Positions 1 to 13,506 of a stretch of 64,000 nucleotides of DNA are shown here, piece by piece; position 1 is the first letter of the stretch, and each line of letters opens with the position of its first letter. The position numbers and the translations under genes are program-made. Origin of the DNA: Motacilla alba alba (taxonomy: Eukaryota; Chordata; Aves; Passeriformes; Motacillidae); assembly GCF_015832195.1 (NCBI RefSeq), contig NC_052046.1, positions 18,964,161-19,028,160 on the forward strand, given 5' to 3'. A model generated the notes under the pieces. That model was not told where the DNA came from. It made no database searches and saw nothing but the letters and a program-made list of their open reading frames with translations.

Positions 1-2216
1 ATGGTGTTATGTTGCCAAAATATAAGACCTCATCTAAATTGTGCAATAATTTAAAATCCTAGACGTTTCCCTCACTGCTTTCCATTCTTCTTTATGCCAT
101 CAATCTCTCTGGTCATACACAGATCTTTGAACACAGAAGTGTTATATTTTAAAAATATAAGCTTCAACAGCATGAAAAAAAGATTGTAACTGTAGGCATA
201 AGTACAGAGGTTTCTGCTGTTGAGTACCAATAAAATCCACACTCCTTGTGTCTACTTCTAAAATTTTCTGTAGCTCTTAAAACACAGATTCACTGCTTGA
301 GCTCTGAGTCTCCCGGAGCATGGGCAGTCACAGAGTAGCACATTCCTGCCACTACATACAGTGCTGAACAGACATAAAGAGTGGCTGTAACTCAGCATGT
401 GGGCAGGAAAATTTCTTAAGAATGTTTTCACCTGGGAATCTGTCAATTAAAGGCTAACATGCAATTTCTCACTAGCAATAAATAACTGTGCTTACAAATA
501 TAATCTATTTCACACCCATTGTAGCCATTTCATACAACAGTATTACAAATTTATTTTTTGTAGAGATTCATTATTTAAAAAAAATTTTTAAAAAATCCCC
601 ATGTACTGTGGGGAGAGGAGGAGGAGGTGGATGGTTTACCATTTGGATAGGTGTGAGAGATAAAAATGTACAAAATCTGGATAAAATTTGTAGTGCCTAA
701 TTGCAGAGCTCAAGGTAGACAAATAGCTTATCTCAGTCCATACAAGCCCTCCATATATTGACAAAATTTTCACCTATTCTGAAACTGACATTATACAAAT
801 TCAGCCACATAACTAAAAAGACAGTCTTTTTATAAAATTTAAGACTTCTCTAGCAATAGTATACAAGCTTTCAAAAATTAATCTCTTAGAAAGTCTTATG
901 TATCCATTTATGTACAGTTAAAAATGTTGAGGCACAGTCCTCTAAAAAAATTACACAGCAAGAGAAATCATACCATGTTTTTATTACAGGAGATGAATGA
1001 CAAGAAATAGCCATAACTTTAGAAGTCCTGAGCTTATAAAGGAATTTTTATTACTTTTATTTTTCTTTGCATACATTTAGACTGTTTGTTTCATATGTAT
1101 GTTCCAGTAAGAAATCCTGACTTTCAAACATTTTTCTCCACTCTTCTGCTTATCAAATGCTGACACTAGGTCATATATCTTACCTTTTCTGATTTCATTG
1201 AAGACAGGGATTCCTAGATTCTCTTCTGTACTTTGAAAAATTCGCACTCTAGTGCTTCATGAATAGAGAGTAATGGTTAGAAATACAGTTTCTTGCTCGA
1301 GTCTTTCACTGCTCCTGTTTACTAACCTAGCCAGCAACTTAAAGTCACTACACAATCATGGTATTGGGCAGCCCTGCAACCTCTGAGCACCAACCTAAGA
1401 ACAAGCGCCTTCAATTTCATCTGCTGCTACTGCTGTGATTTCCACAATTTCAGGTTATCACACCTCTAAAGAAAGCATGGTTACAGTGTTATTTCTGAGT
1501 TCCTTGGTGATGTTATTAATGGACTTTTCTACCCATAAAATAGATTCTTGCATTAGAAATAGATTTTGATTTTAATAATGCTGCACATCTGTGATAGATT
1601 GTTGTAAGGGGAGAACACCACAATAGAATTTTGATGAGAGTTGTGCGAGCAAGTTTTATTACATATAATTCTAACACCCGAACTTTTCACCCAATTTGTA
1701 ACCCCAAACTTTTCACCTTCACACCAACAAAGGTAAACCGAGCATTTCCTTCCCTTCATAATTTTCCCTCTGAAAACACTTCTGTAACATGAGTGTTTAT
1801 TTCAAATCTCCAGAAGGAGATACTCAGGGCAGGGGGCCATGTGCTGTCAGGGATGGAAAAAGACAGAATGGAGAGCTAATGCTTGAAGCAGTTGCCAGTA
1901 TCCTTGACACACAGCCTGAAGTATACACCATTGTATTGGAAATAAAAGTGTCTTAGCAAACTGTTGCTCAGTATAGGATAATTCAAGAGTTGATGTACTG
2001 CTATACCAGCATTCTTTTATTTTCCCTGGTTCTTGTTCCTGGAAGTAAGGAGAGAATATTGAACTCTGAAACAACCACAGCAACCAAAGCAATTTTTGTA
2101 GCTTTTATTTCTCTAGGTTTTTCAGAGTGAAAAAGATCCAAAGACTGTGGTGTAAATTCGTCATGTAAAGAAACAGCTTTCTTTTTGTTTCTCAATTATC
2201 TTCAAACTACGGTGAT
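1..2216. other. Unannotated AT-rich unique sequence
   Basis: No gene, RNA or recognised mobile element is visible. A short GGA-rich stretch lies near 609-630. Open frames here are under about 80 codons, mutually overlapping and without recognisable protein motifs, as expected by chance at this base composition. Confidence 0.6.
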
Positions 2217-2694
2217 GTAAAACCCCACCTTGCAGTGCTGCATCCAGCTCTGGGGTCCCCAGCACAGAAAGGTCATCTCCCTGCAGGAGCAAGTCCAGAG
2301 GAAGGACACCAAGATGATCAAGGGGTAGAGCACCTCCATACAAGGAATGCCTAAGAGAACTGGGATTGTTCAGATTGCAGAAGAGAAGACTTTGGAACAG
2401 CATAATTGCCACCTTCCAGTACCTGAAGGGAGCTGAGAAGGAAGATGGAGAGAGCCATTTTACAAAGGCAGAGACAGGACAAGGGAGGATGGTTTTAACC
2501 TGAAAGATGGTAGATTTAGAGTAGATATTAGAAAGAATTTTTTTCTTGTGAGGCTGCAGAGGCACTAGAAAACAGCACCCAGAGCCAGACTGAATGGAGT
2601 TTTGAGCCCTGGTTTAGTGGCAGGTGTTCTGGCTCATGGCAGAAGATTGGAACTAGATGATACTTAAGGTTCTTTCCAAACAATTTGATGAAAA
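2217..2694 (+). mobile_element. CR1 LINE, 3' end fragment
   Basis: This is a 5'-truncated CR1 non-LTR retrotransposon copy in plus orientation. It starts inside the last part of ORF2 at the 'cagctctggggtccccagca' stretch. It then follows the family order: 'gtccagagga', 'aagatgatca', the 'gagcacctcc' segment, 'cagtacctgaaggg', and the stretch before the stop with 'agatttagagtagatatta'. It finishes in the 3' UTR with 'ttggaactagatgatactta' followed by 'aaggttctttcca'. The terminal octamer repeats are lost or degraded. The frame is broken by several small indels, so no protein is made. Open frames on the opposite strand here are shadows. The copy has diverged moderately from the CR1 sequence I know, which suggests an old insertion. 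Confidence 0.93.
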
Positions 2695-4032
2695 TATACC
2701 CAATTACCAAAATTTTATTACCAATTATTTTATTTGGTCATTACCAACTCTGTGATGCCTGACTGAAAGTTTTGCTTATGTCTCTGCTCTCACACCACCA
2801 TTTTAAAATTTAACTTCCACCAACATTATCTCTTTTTTATTGCCTCATAGATGAGTCTGGTAGAGGAAAATATAATGTTGTGTGGACAGCATTTATACAT
2901 GGTTGTCTGTTCTGTATCTTCTTTTAGTAGTTGCATGCTGTCCCACCACTCATTCTTTAACTGAGACTGCTTGTGACTGAAAGCCAGCATGCAGGATCTC
3001 ATTATAGGTAAAGCATAATGAAAAAGCTAAAAAATCCAAAGCTAAGTGTGAAAGGGGCACCATCCTTATATCCTAAGGTATCACATGTCATAAGGTACTT
3101 TACCATGTAAAGAGCCATGGCAAAATTAATAAACTGATTTTAAACATATTTGAAATTACACTCTACCAAGCTCAGAGGATTCTTTTTCAAAACTTCAAGG
3201 AATATTACTAAGCCAATAGATATTTTTCTTGAGACTCTAGTTTTTTTCCAGGGGAAAGAATATAATTCAGCTCTGTGGAAGTAGTACTTTGGTCTACTTA
3301 ACCATATGATACTTACCTGCACTTTTTTTTTTTTTTTTGTATTTTCCTTAGTAATTCAGTGATGCATGAATTCCACCATATTAATTCTTTCAGTTTATGC
3401 ATCACAGCTAGTTTGCAATGTTTTGATAGACAGAATAATATTCTTTCCCAAACTCACTACTCTTACTGTGGTTTGTCTATTACATCTTTCTTCATTTATT
3501 CAACCCTAGAATAACATAGTGGAATTTTTTTTTAGTTACTTTGCATTCACCATTTAGAGGGATTATTCATGGAGAAACACAGCCAGAAGAGATGTTAAAA
3601 TTTAAAACGGAATCACAAAGAGAAACTCAAAGAGTAGAAGGAATTGTTATGCATTGAGGAACAGAAAAAGAGCATATGATTAACTAAAGAAAAAAATGAA
3701 CAGAGACCTAGTACTTGCAAGCACGGAGGGGAAGAAGGGAAAGGCATGATTAGGGTACAAATATCCAATATATTTGCTTCCTAATTTGCATCCCATTTTA
3801 TCTTGATTACTCTGAGGAGTGATGAAGTCTGTTGGGCAGCAACTCAACAACTTATGACATTATGCTCAGCACAAGCTAATTAATTTGCATATATTTCATT
3901 CTAATCAGACATTTTTTGAGGGAAAAAAAAGTCAATTTTTCTTTCATGTTTCTATATGCAGACAATTTTCTACAAATATAAAATCCTATAGGTGAAGAAG
4001 GTAAGTGCAGGCTTGAAGCATACTCAGCCACG
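2695..4032. other. Unannotated AT-rich unique sequence with T16 tract
   Basis: Unique-looking AT-rich DNA. The only distinct item is a run of 16 T at 3323-3338. No recognisable coding exon or repeat family was seen. Confidence 0.55.
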
Positions 4033-4076
4033 ATTGAACTTGCAATTGAACTCACAATTGAGTTTGCAATTGCAAG
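4033..4076. repeat. Short 12-bp minisatellite, about 3.7 copies
   Basis: Three 12-bp units run head to tail at 4033-4044, 4045-4056 and 4057-4068, followed by a partial unit to 4076. The first is ATTGAACTTGCA; the others differ by two or three bases. Each begins with ATTG, and the array can pair with itself because CAATTG is palindromic. It most likely arose by replication slippage. I see no coding role. Confidence 0.85.
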
Positions 4077-7000
4077 AACCAAAACACGGCTTTCCCAAGC
4101 AATTATATAAGCCACACTTATGCAGCAGATGAGACTGATTATATTGCTATGACAATATATAAGACTTAGAGATTCCAATCTCTACCTCTGCTGCTAATAA
4201 CTCATATAAGAGCATAGTGTTGTGGATTATTTAATGTAGAAAAAGCCCAGGAATTATAAAGAATGACAATGTACACTCTCATTAGGAAATCAGAAAAAAG
4301 GCAGGAATTTCCTATCTCCAAAATAAACTTAATGAAAACTGTAGGGAGCTCTTAAGAATTCCACATTATTAGCTATTGGAAAGCAATGTTGCAAGACAAC
4401 AGTGTTTAGCTAAACTTGATAGACAAAGTAATTGAAATAAATTACAGAATTTTAATTGTTTTAATTTCTGTTCATCCACAGAGGAATCTCAAACTGCTTA
4501 CTTGTAGTTGAGTAGATCACATCTGTTGTCTGTTATTTTAACTACTTTAATTAAATCTTTGTACCGAATTGCAGATGAAGAGGAAGACACAATCATGAAA
4601 ATAGCAGATGCTTGTAAAATAGCAACAGTTCTAATCCGACTTCTGATGCATTCCTGATTAAGAATATGTAAATGGTTAACTGTGACTGCTTCACAACACC
4701 CGGCACTGTGCAACCAAAGAAACCAGAGTGCAGTTTGAAAAACGTGGACCACTTCCGATAGAGATATTTATGGCTTCTATAAAGAGGCTCAAAAAATTTT
4801 AAAGTGTTCCAATTATTTTTTATTTGCTACTATTATGTACCAGTCTAGTAGTAACACAGTAATTTTTATTTGATCAAGATAAAATGCAAAAACAATATAA
4901 AAGACTGCTATTTTTATATTTATTTTATGAACTGAGATTTTTCACTCTGAAGTGACCCCAAAGGCACAGGATGGAAAAGAGCTGTAAGAGTAATTACATG
5001 GCTAAGTGACAGGTATCTTTGTTGCCTCTCCTTTATATGAGTTTCCTTTTTCTAAGATGCAATTGAAGATGCAAGAAAGCAAAAAATGCTGGATAACATA
5101 CAAAGAGAGATGACAGAAAAGCCTGAAAAGCAATGTGGATTAAGGTCTGGTACAGCCATAAACCATGCTGGTTTTTGTAATCACACATCTCCTTTCACAG
5201 GTTTTCTATTAGAAAACCTCACATTCTCCAAAAGTATTCTTTTTCAATGCTTTATCTCATTTTCCAACGTAGTTTCTCTTTTTTAGAACAACCTCTTCCT
5301 GTAACAGAGAAGCTGCTGTTTCAAAAGAGGAACAGAGAAATCCTGATTTGCTCTCTCAAGAGAGGATCATTAAGTAAGAATATTTCCACTGAGACAATTG
5401 TTTTATTTTGAAAAGAGCTTAGCAAAACCATTGAGATTTGATCTTCTACCCTCTGGATTGTGACACTGAGCTGGTTCCTCATGAAGAAAATATTAAGTAA
5501 AAATTATTTCTATAGGAATTTTCAAAGGTATCAAGAAAAAATCTAGCATCTTATCTCTGAAGCAAAGACACCAAAAACAAGGCCAGAAGTAGATACTTGT
5601 AGATATACAACAATTTAATCTAAATTTTTCCTCACTATCTGTCTAAATTTCCCTTCCCATCCTAATTCATTTGTTCTTACTTTATTATTCAGATACTGCT
5701 GTTACTAAGCAAAATCTAGGTCTTGACATGTGCTATGCAATTCAGATATTGATCCCTGTTAAAAAAATCAATGATACACAATGTTCTGCCCCAGAAAGAG
5801 ATGAAATTTTGCTATCAATTGCCACTATTTATGAAGAACATGCAGAGAAAAGGATGTAAATAAGAGTGTCAAGCCTTTGTCTAAGTTTCAAATTATGTAG
5901 GTAGAAATCTGTATTTCTTTTACCTATGGAGGAATTGGATGTGATTGCCTTTCAGTATTTTCAAATGTTCACCTTCGTTTTGAAATATATTTTCTCAAGG
6001 CATGGTAATTTAAAATGTATTAGAAGCATAACATGTACAATAAAAAAATATCTCCCATCTCATACAAAATTTGATTATTTTTTCAGTTCTTTAGCCAAAA
6101 ATGTTATGTATGCTAATTTGTTTTTTAAAATCGTCTTACAATGAGTTGTAGTTTGTTCTTATTTAAGACGTGCAAATTACATGTGTTTCTTTCATACCAA
6201 ATTAAGTGTTTCTTTGATATTGCTGCACGGGCTTTTCTGGATGAGCTCTAATTTTCTTAACTTTATTTTTTATTATTGTATTATAATTTTACAAAAATTA
6301 AATGTTCAGACGAGGTGCTGAAATATTCCAGTCTGTAATATCTGACAAAAGAGCTAACAGAATTTGGCTTAATTTGTACATTGTAACAGACCAATTATTT
6401 TGGACATTGCACCATTGCCTTCATTACTTTCCGGATCATAAATACAAAAGGAAGATGCATGGTCTAACATTCTAACAGAGACCCAGAAAATGCTCCGAAA
6501 AAAGCAGATAGGACCATGAAAAAGCATGTGTCAAAAACACAGGTGAAACCTAACAGCTAGGACCCCAAAGCAAGAGAAGAGCTTAGAAGTTATACCAGAG
6601 AATGCCTTGTTTTCAAGAGGGCCACAAGTCACAGTGAAAATCAGATTCAAAGGCTTGCATTATTTTATATACTTATAAAGAAAAGGTGAAGTGACAAGTA
6701 ATTTAGTCTCTAGGCAAGTTGTCCTGACTTCAAAAAAAAAGGCAGGAATGGGGGAGGGGGAATGAGAACAGAATGCAGCAGCAGAAAAAAAAAAAACAAA
6801 AAAAAAAAAAACCAGATAGATTTGAAAAATCAAAATCAAATTATTTTCTAGAACGCATGATCTGAGATATGGAGTAAGTACTAGCCCTAGAGCAAGTTTG
6901 AGCCTTCTTTATTTTTCCAGCTTAAGACTGACAGGGCAGAGGCAGTAAATCACAGCCTTTTGGAAGTTTCAAAATAAAAATGCATCTTTGTTAGCATTTC

Positions 7001-10000
7001 CTGAAAATGAGGGACAATACTTATTGGTTCTATAATGGTGGAGCTGGGAAACTTCTAGTTATTTTGCATATTAAAAAGTGAAAATTGCAAACAGCAGACG
7101 TGGAATATGGAAGGAAAAACTGCAAAATTTGTTTCCTGTGACCCCTCTCTTTACAGAGACATGAAACAAATACCTAATAGGCCTCATTTGGTCTTTTGAG
7201 GACATTATTTAAGATCTATCTGCAAATATTCAGCTGCAACTGACCAAAAATTTCTGTTTCGGTTTCCTGTGTTCTCAAACTCTATTGAATCATAGAATCA
7301 AAGGCTTCAATGAAAAGAAATTCCCCAGATCTTCAACATATTCCTTCCTTTCTTTAGTTGAGTTTTGGTCCAAATTATAATAAAGTTTAAAAAGGAGAGA
7401 GAAAGAAAAGAAACAGACAAAACTGAAATTCCCAATGCTGAAAGAAATAGGTGAGAATCTGAAGATATAACCAGCCTTTTCATGGATAATATTAAGTTTT
7501 TCAACCTCAAGCCACCAGATGCATCTGCTGAGGGGCTACAGATTATGCAGTTTTACTGTTCATGGGCAGTTTGCAGTATTCCTGCTGAGATCCTGTGTAA
7601 GGTAACAGGCCTCAATTTTGGTGAAAGAAGCCTCAAATTTCATAGAAAGGCAAGTTTGCTATTAGCCCTCTTCAGAACTAGATTTGATTTTTTTTAATGG
7701 AACTTCTTATTCATTTAAGGAAATCTGATAATGTTCTTTCTTCATTAAGCACTTCCTAATGGACATACACCGCATATGCTTTCTACCTTTCTAGGCTCTA
7801 TGTGTACAGACACGTATGCGTATATAGATAAAAGGCAAGATTTATGCCTGTGTTAAAATGGAAAAACTACATAACATTAAGGAAAAAATTCTCATGTTTT
7901 ACATACAGTCACAGCTGTTCCTGAAGCTATTGCTGAAGAGACAAAATAGAAGTTGCAAAACTCCAATAGCAAGACCACCATCTAAGAGTTGAAGGGCAGT
8001 CTTAATTCTGGAATATACTGTTCTTGTCAAACTACTCAAATTTTAATCCTACTCAGCTGTTCATTGTTTTTACTTCTTCATGTCTCCTTTTGCTGTCAGT
8101 GGCCAAAGAACAGTAATCCTTGCCAAGGAATTATCTGTTTTGACATAACAGCTAGTATGAAGCCATTTCCACTTTCAACAAAAACATCTAGCAAATTGTT
8201 CTGCCATTACTACCGTATTTGTTCCTCTAAAAACATTTTCTATGTGACTGCTACTTACCGTTCTTTAGTACTCTACATCTATAATACTTGCAAAGTTTTA
8301 AAATTTTAAATTTCCATTGAAAATATTTAATATTTCTATTATAAATATCTCAAGGCCCTTGTCATGCAGGAGAACCTGAATATGCAATATCCATTGCACT
8401 CTGACAGATGCATGGATATTGACAATAACTACCTGCAATTTAAGAAGACAAGTGAAAGACAAATAAGAACAGAATTTACATTTAAATAGGAATTACACAA
8501 TATGGCATTTCCATCCATATACAGTGTGCATCAGTTACATGCTCATTCTCCTATATCCCTCACTCTGTAAGCATCAGTCAGCCTTCTTCTAGGCACTGTT
8601 TCAAAATTTAGTCTCAAAGAGGGAATCAAAAGATGCAATGTTTGCGAACTGAAGAGCCAGAAAGACTATCTTCATATTTAAAGGGAGAAGAGTGTCTAGA
8701 AACTCAGTCATGGATTAGAAATATACTCTAATAAGTAAGTGGGAAGCAGAAGTAGGGAGATAATTAAATCTTTAATATTACTTTGTTTTAATTATATTAT
8801 CCACCACATTCTTGCCTTTTCTTTACTCCTCCCAGACCACTAGCTGTCCTCAATGTGAAGTGCAATGTATAAAGTCCTAATCTTTATTGTCTTTACTCCA
8901 AATCTGCCTATTCCAGGACTCAGTAATCTACCTATGTTTTCCTTTTCTAACCTTCTAACATTGATTTCATTTAAGTTTATACTCTTCAGGTTAAGCATAT
9001 TTTCTTTATAGTCATAGAGTGAGATCTTCAGGGGTTTTAAATGTAATTTTCACTACCATAGTAAAGTATTCCAAAGGTAGGAGCAGTTTCCATCAAACAG
9101 TAAAAACAAAAGGGCTGGATCTGGTGTCAGATTTGGGATAATTACTCTGAGTAAAACACAAAAGTAGGTGCAATTCTGATACAAATGGTTGACACCACCC
9201 AGTCCTTCCCGCGAAAGGGGGCCTGAGCCATACACTGTTGCCTCTTCAAGACAGCCTGAAATCAAGCACTGGGTGGGAGAATTGAGAGCATAAATGTATT
9301 GCTGAGAAGATATAACCTCCCAGCAGACAATCATTGTTGCAGAGAGGAAGAACTGGGACAAGGTATGCCAATGACACAATGTGCAGGAACTCCAAAAACA
9401 TAGAGACCTAGGTGTAATTCAGGGGTTTGCTAGCATAACTGAGCTATAAACCTCTCTGTCAGACCCACTCAAACCATTAAGAGATTTTTTCCTGTTGATG
9501 TAATTTGGACTAAATAAATACCATTACCCCACAGATTATTATTTAAATCTGCATAATAGTGGATGACATTTTAGTTACAGATTAGGATTTTTATGTCTGT
9601 TAGCACATGAGTGGGAGTATTTTCATGTTCCAAAATGCTGCAGTTATGTCTCAAAATTGTACGTACTGCCCAGGTCCTAGATAAGGAGGTAAGACTTCCT
9701 TCAAAAAGGCTGGAACTTAATTAGGAACATAGGCAGGAGCTGAGCTAGGAGAAGAGTCAAGAGAAGAAAAGAGAGATTTATGACAAAAGCATGGCTATTA
9801 ATTAAAGAAATATCAGAGTCAGAAGGAAGAAAAGTATGGAGAATAGATTTTGAGATCTGAACAGAACAGGGTAGCTGGAAATGTTAGTCAGAACTTCCAT
9901 GAAGAAAACTTCCACTACTGGAGAGGGCAGAAGACTAAAATGAAGAAATCCAGAATGAGTAGGAGGAAATGAACATGTGCCACGTCTTTGTCAGGAATAA

Positions 10001-11995
10001 GCTAATGTATTCCTGCTTTAGTACCTTTCCTCTGTTTTCCAAAGGTGATCCCACAACTAAAAGGATATTATGTAAATATAGTAAATTAACATAAAATAAT
10101 TAATTTAATAGGATCCAAATCCAGCTATTGTTTCTCAGACTGGACTCTCACAATGGCATTAATTACCAGCCCTGTAGAAGAAATATTTTTAAAAAAGGAT
10201 GAAAGCTGTGCCAGCCATTTCTTACATAAGCTGCTGCTTTACATAAGGAAACACACTGCCTAAAATGTCCACTTTGCCAGTCAACCAGTGACATTAAGGG
10301 AAAAATAGCACCACCATATTAATTTCAATTTGCCCTTTAGCAATGTCCCACCTTTGCTTTTTCTATCCCTTGTTTCATTTGCAAATATTGTATTACAGAT
10401 AGAGAGGTGGAAGAAGGCAAAGAATATGCAATGTATTTGCTTCCCATTAATTAAGAATGGTTGGTCCAAGCAATCTCCCTCTAAGTATCCTTCTATCAGA
10501 TAACAAATGGACCTAACCATTGGTGATGAGAGAAAAATCAATTTATTTGTAACTAATGCAATTTTATTATGAAAAATGCTTCTGGAGCACTGCAAGTTTG
10601 TCTGTTGACAAATTGCTTACTTAGAACTATTGACCTAAAGCAAGAATTTCTGTCTGACAGAACTGTGCTGTGCCAGAAAAGGAGCTGGAACTGAACTTCT
10701 TTGCAATTCCTTCACACTCTCAGTGGAGAACTACATCACTCTATTTGTTGGTATTGAGTGTCTTACCCTGTTGCTTGCTAACTATTCTAGCTGGTGAGCG
10801 GAGTATTGTAGTGCATTTGTCTGGGCTAGACAGGATGACATTCCCTTTCCCTTCAGGAGAAGTGACAAAGAGACCTTGTCTTCTCTGAGACTCATCATCT
10901 AAGGAGAAATGAACACAGGGGCAAAAGAAGCGTGTGACTTCTCTTCACTCCCCCATATCACAAGCAAAGGTTATGACAATACAGCCCTAAGAACTTTGGA
11001 TGAAAACATCTCTGTGAGTCAGCTGTTTGCAAATAGCTCTCTGCCCTCCTTTGCACTTTTCTATGGGTGCTCCCTGCCTGCTTTGCATTTGCACGATTTG
11101 CCACCACCACCATCACCTTCCCCCTGCTCACAATTTCTGCATGCAGCTCAGAATCTCTCCTGCAACTTCTCTTTGGAGAGCATTCCATTTTGAGGTCCAC
11201 CCTTTTTTTGACCCCAGTGGCCAAAACTTTGCTTTTACAGCTTTGATCATAAAATATGAGCCACTTTGTCTCCTATTAGTGATCTGGAGTTTGTCCCGAA
11301 CTTCTCATTGTTGAAAATATTTTTTTTATATTTATGAATTCAAAAGTCTTGCACTTCTAGGCTTTTACAGATAATGATTAATTAAAAGGCAGACAAACTA
11401 CCCTTAAATTTCTAATTTTTCTTCCTGCCCCCGACTCCTTTTCTTTTGTTGTTGTTGAAGCTGTTAAAATGCCACAGTTTAAGCAGACCCAGTTGCTAAA
11501 TATATTCTCTTTCTTGGTTCATTTTCTTGCAATATAGCTACTTTCAGATTTCACAAGGATTGACTCACTTCTGACACAATGTTCCAAGATAAAATCCCAC
11601 ACAGCGTGACATTCAGTCTTCATTCTTGATACTAGCATGCTCATCACCTGAAAGTACTCTTATTCCCTTTAGCTGACCAAATACGGTCCAATATACTCCC
11701 AAAGAAATCTAATTATGACAATACTTTGTTGAAAAGTTATTTATTATAGATGGGGTACTAACTGTTAGTAAAGCTATGCTAGTTTCATTGAAGATAGGCT
11801 GGAAGTCCAATTTTGAAAGTACCAATAAATATACTACATCATGCTTTTTGATAAAGAACAAATTATATGCACATATGCAAAGCTGTAGAAATAGTGTGTG
11901 GAAATAATTTGGTTTGCTTATGCAGTTATGAAAATAATATTAAGCCCTTCTGAAACATAAAAAAACCAAGTTCACTCTTTCATTATAAAAATTAT
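4077..11995. other. Unannotated AT-rich unique sequence
   Basis: About 8 kb without a recognisable gene or transposon. A poly-A tract lies at 6785-6811, broken once by a C at 6797. Longer open frames at 9053-9379 and 10281-10595 (minus) and 7989-8309 (plus) start at TTG codons rather than ATG and show no known domain, so I do not call them. The interval 10640-11210 is slightly richer in G+C than its surroundings, with open frames on both strands, but no motif was recognised. Confidence 0.5.
6785..6811 (+). repeat. Poly-A tract (A12-C-A14)
   Basis: Twenty-seven bases of A with a single C at 6797. It could be a slipped homopolymer or the tail of a retrocopy, but the upstream sequence is not recognisable as a retrotransposed transcript. 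Confidence 0.9.
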
Positions 11996-12059
11996 TCAAA
12001 AAAAGATCTCATTCTGTGGTTGATCAATACTAACTAAAACTCCCTCTTTTACTAGAATT

Positions 12060-12150
12060 AACTTTGTAGTGAGGAGGGGGTGGAAATGGGGGAGGAAAAC
12101 AAATTGCAGGGAGGGAGAGATGGAAGGAGACAGGGAGAGACAAAGATTTA
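12060..12150 (+). repeat. G-rich purine tract
   Basis: A purine-biased stretch contains G runs at 12076-12080, 12088-12092, 12109-12111 and 12113-12115. The opposite strand is pyrimidine-rich and poor in stop codons, which helps explain the long minus-strand open frame over 11996-12514. Four G runs with loops of about 7, 16 and 1 bases could in principle form a quadruplex with one long loop. Confidence 0.6.
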
Positions 12151-13491
12151 GCTGTGTTTTCAGAAGTACCAGATGGTAAGTCATGGAATTAGAAGCATTA
12201 GACCACCTAGAATATTGTAAGTTGAAAATGCTGGGGGAAAAAAAGGAAAGGAGGAAATTATTTAAGAGGAAAAGTTGTAAAAGAAATAAAGAGCTAACTA
12301 AGGATACATTTAAAAAAGTATTAGACAAATAGTATACATAGGCTGAAAGGACATGGATGCTGACATCCTCACTGTATGCTGTGAGCAGCACTGAAAGAAA
12401 GAAATTACTATTATATAAACCCTGTCCACAAATGCAGTTAAATGCAACTCCATAGGCTTCCAATGAAAGAATGAGTGGTAATACTGTGCAAACCATCAGG
12501 GAGAGAGAGAACATCTAGTAGGATTAGACAAATTGTGCCATCTGAGGATAGTTAAGTAATAGAATTAAAAAATATATTATAAGTACGTTGAATAAATATT
12601 AAACACATATTTTAAATTATGAGATCACTTGCCAATTGTTTTAACAGTACTATATATGGTGTATTGTCAGAAAAGGAATGGAAATGTTTACGTATTTTCT
12701 ACCAGCAGTTTCTATTATTCTACACTCTTAAAGTTAGCCTCAGTTATTTCAAGATGCACGCTGAGTTTTATATTTGGTGAAAATACCCAAATGTTCACAC
12801 ATATCTGTAGGTTCATCTGCTATATTAAGTAAATTATCTTCACTGACATCTGAAACCACTGAACAAATACTTTGATTCCTATGCTTCCTAAAAGGACAAA
12901 AACTTTCTTGGAAGATATGTGACATCCCATTAAATAAAAATAGAAGTCATAGTCTATCTTTCTTTTTAAGATTATTCAACTTATGGCATTTTTACTTATT
13001 CACCAGTTGGTCTTTTCATGAAATGACTGGTCTGGCAGACCAGGGATGACTTTGACAATGAAAATTCAAATTGACAGGCATGTGGAACAATGGAAGATTT
13101 GATATGTTATATGAAATCTTTGGCTGTACTCAACAAGTCTAATGAGGCTTCTCCAAAGTCACTTTTGTTGAAATAGTTCAAATTGTTTCACTATTCCCCT
13201 ACAAGCAGTAGTCAAAAAATTATTTATGTAGCATAACACCACATAGCTTAAAATAATTTCTCAGAGACTATGTATTTTACCATCTCAAAACAACAAACAG
13301 TAGGAAATATTCTATGTAACCAGTTCAAAGAAAAAATAGCTGCAGATGGTTCTATCTAAGTTTACAGAGCAAGATATGCTAGGATTTAACACTAAAATAA
13401 AGAAGTGTATTTTGCAGTTTAAAAAATATCTTTTGGAGTCTGAACTGTCCAAACCTCTCTGTTTCAGAAGTACTCTTGGATACAGAGAGAC

Positions 13492-13506
13492 ATATATATA
13501 TATATA
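13492..13506. repeat. (TA)n dinucleotide run
   Basis: Seven to eight TA units in a row. This is a short microsatellite with no other context. Confidence 0.85.

Noticed and set aside
2161..2565. 134-codon minus-strand open frame
   Set aside because: It is antisense to the plus-strand CR1 fragment at 2217-2694.
7287..7300. GAATCATAGAATCA, like the reversed CR1 terminus
   Set aside because: The match stops after about 14 bases, and the sequence to the right does not follow a CR1 3' UTR.
7989..8309. 106-codon plus-strand open frame
   Set aside because: It begins at TTG, not ATG, and has no recognised domain. A eukaryotic gene would need more support.
9053..9379. 108-codon minus-strand open frame
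   Set aside because: It starts at TTG and shows no known motif or splice context.
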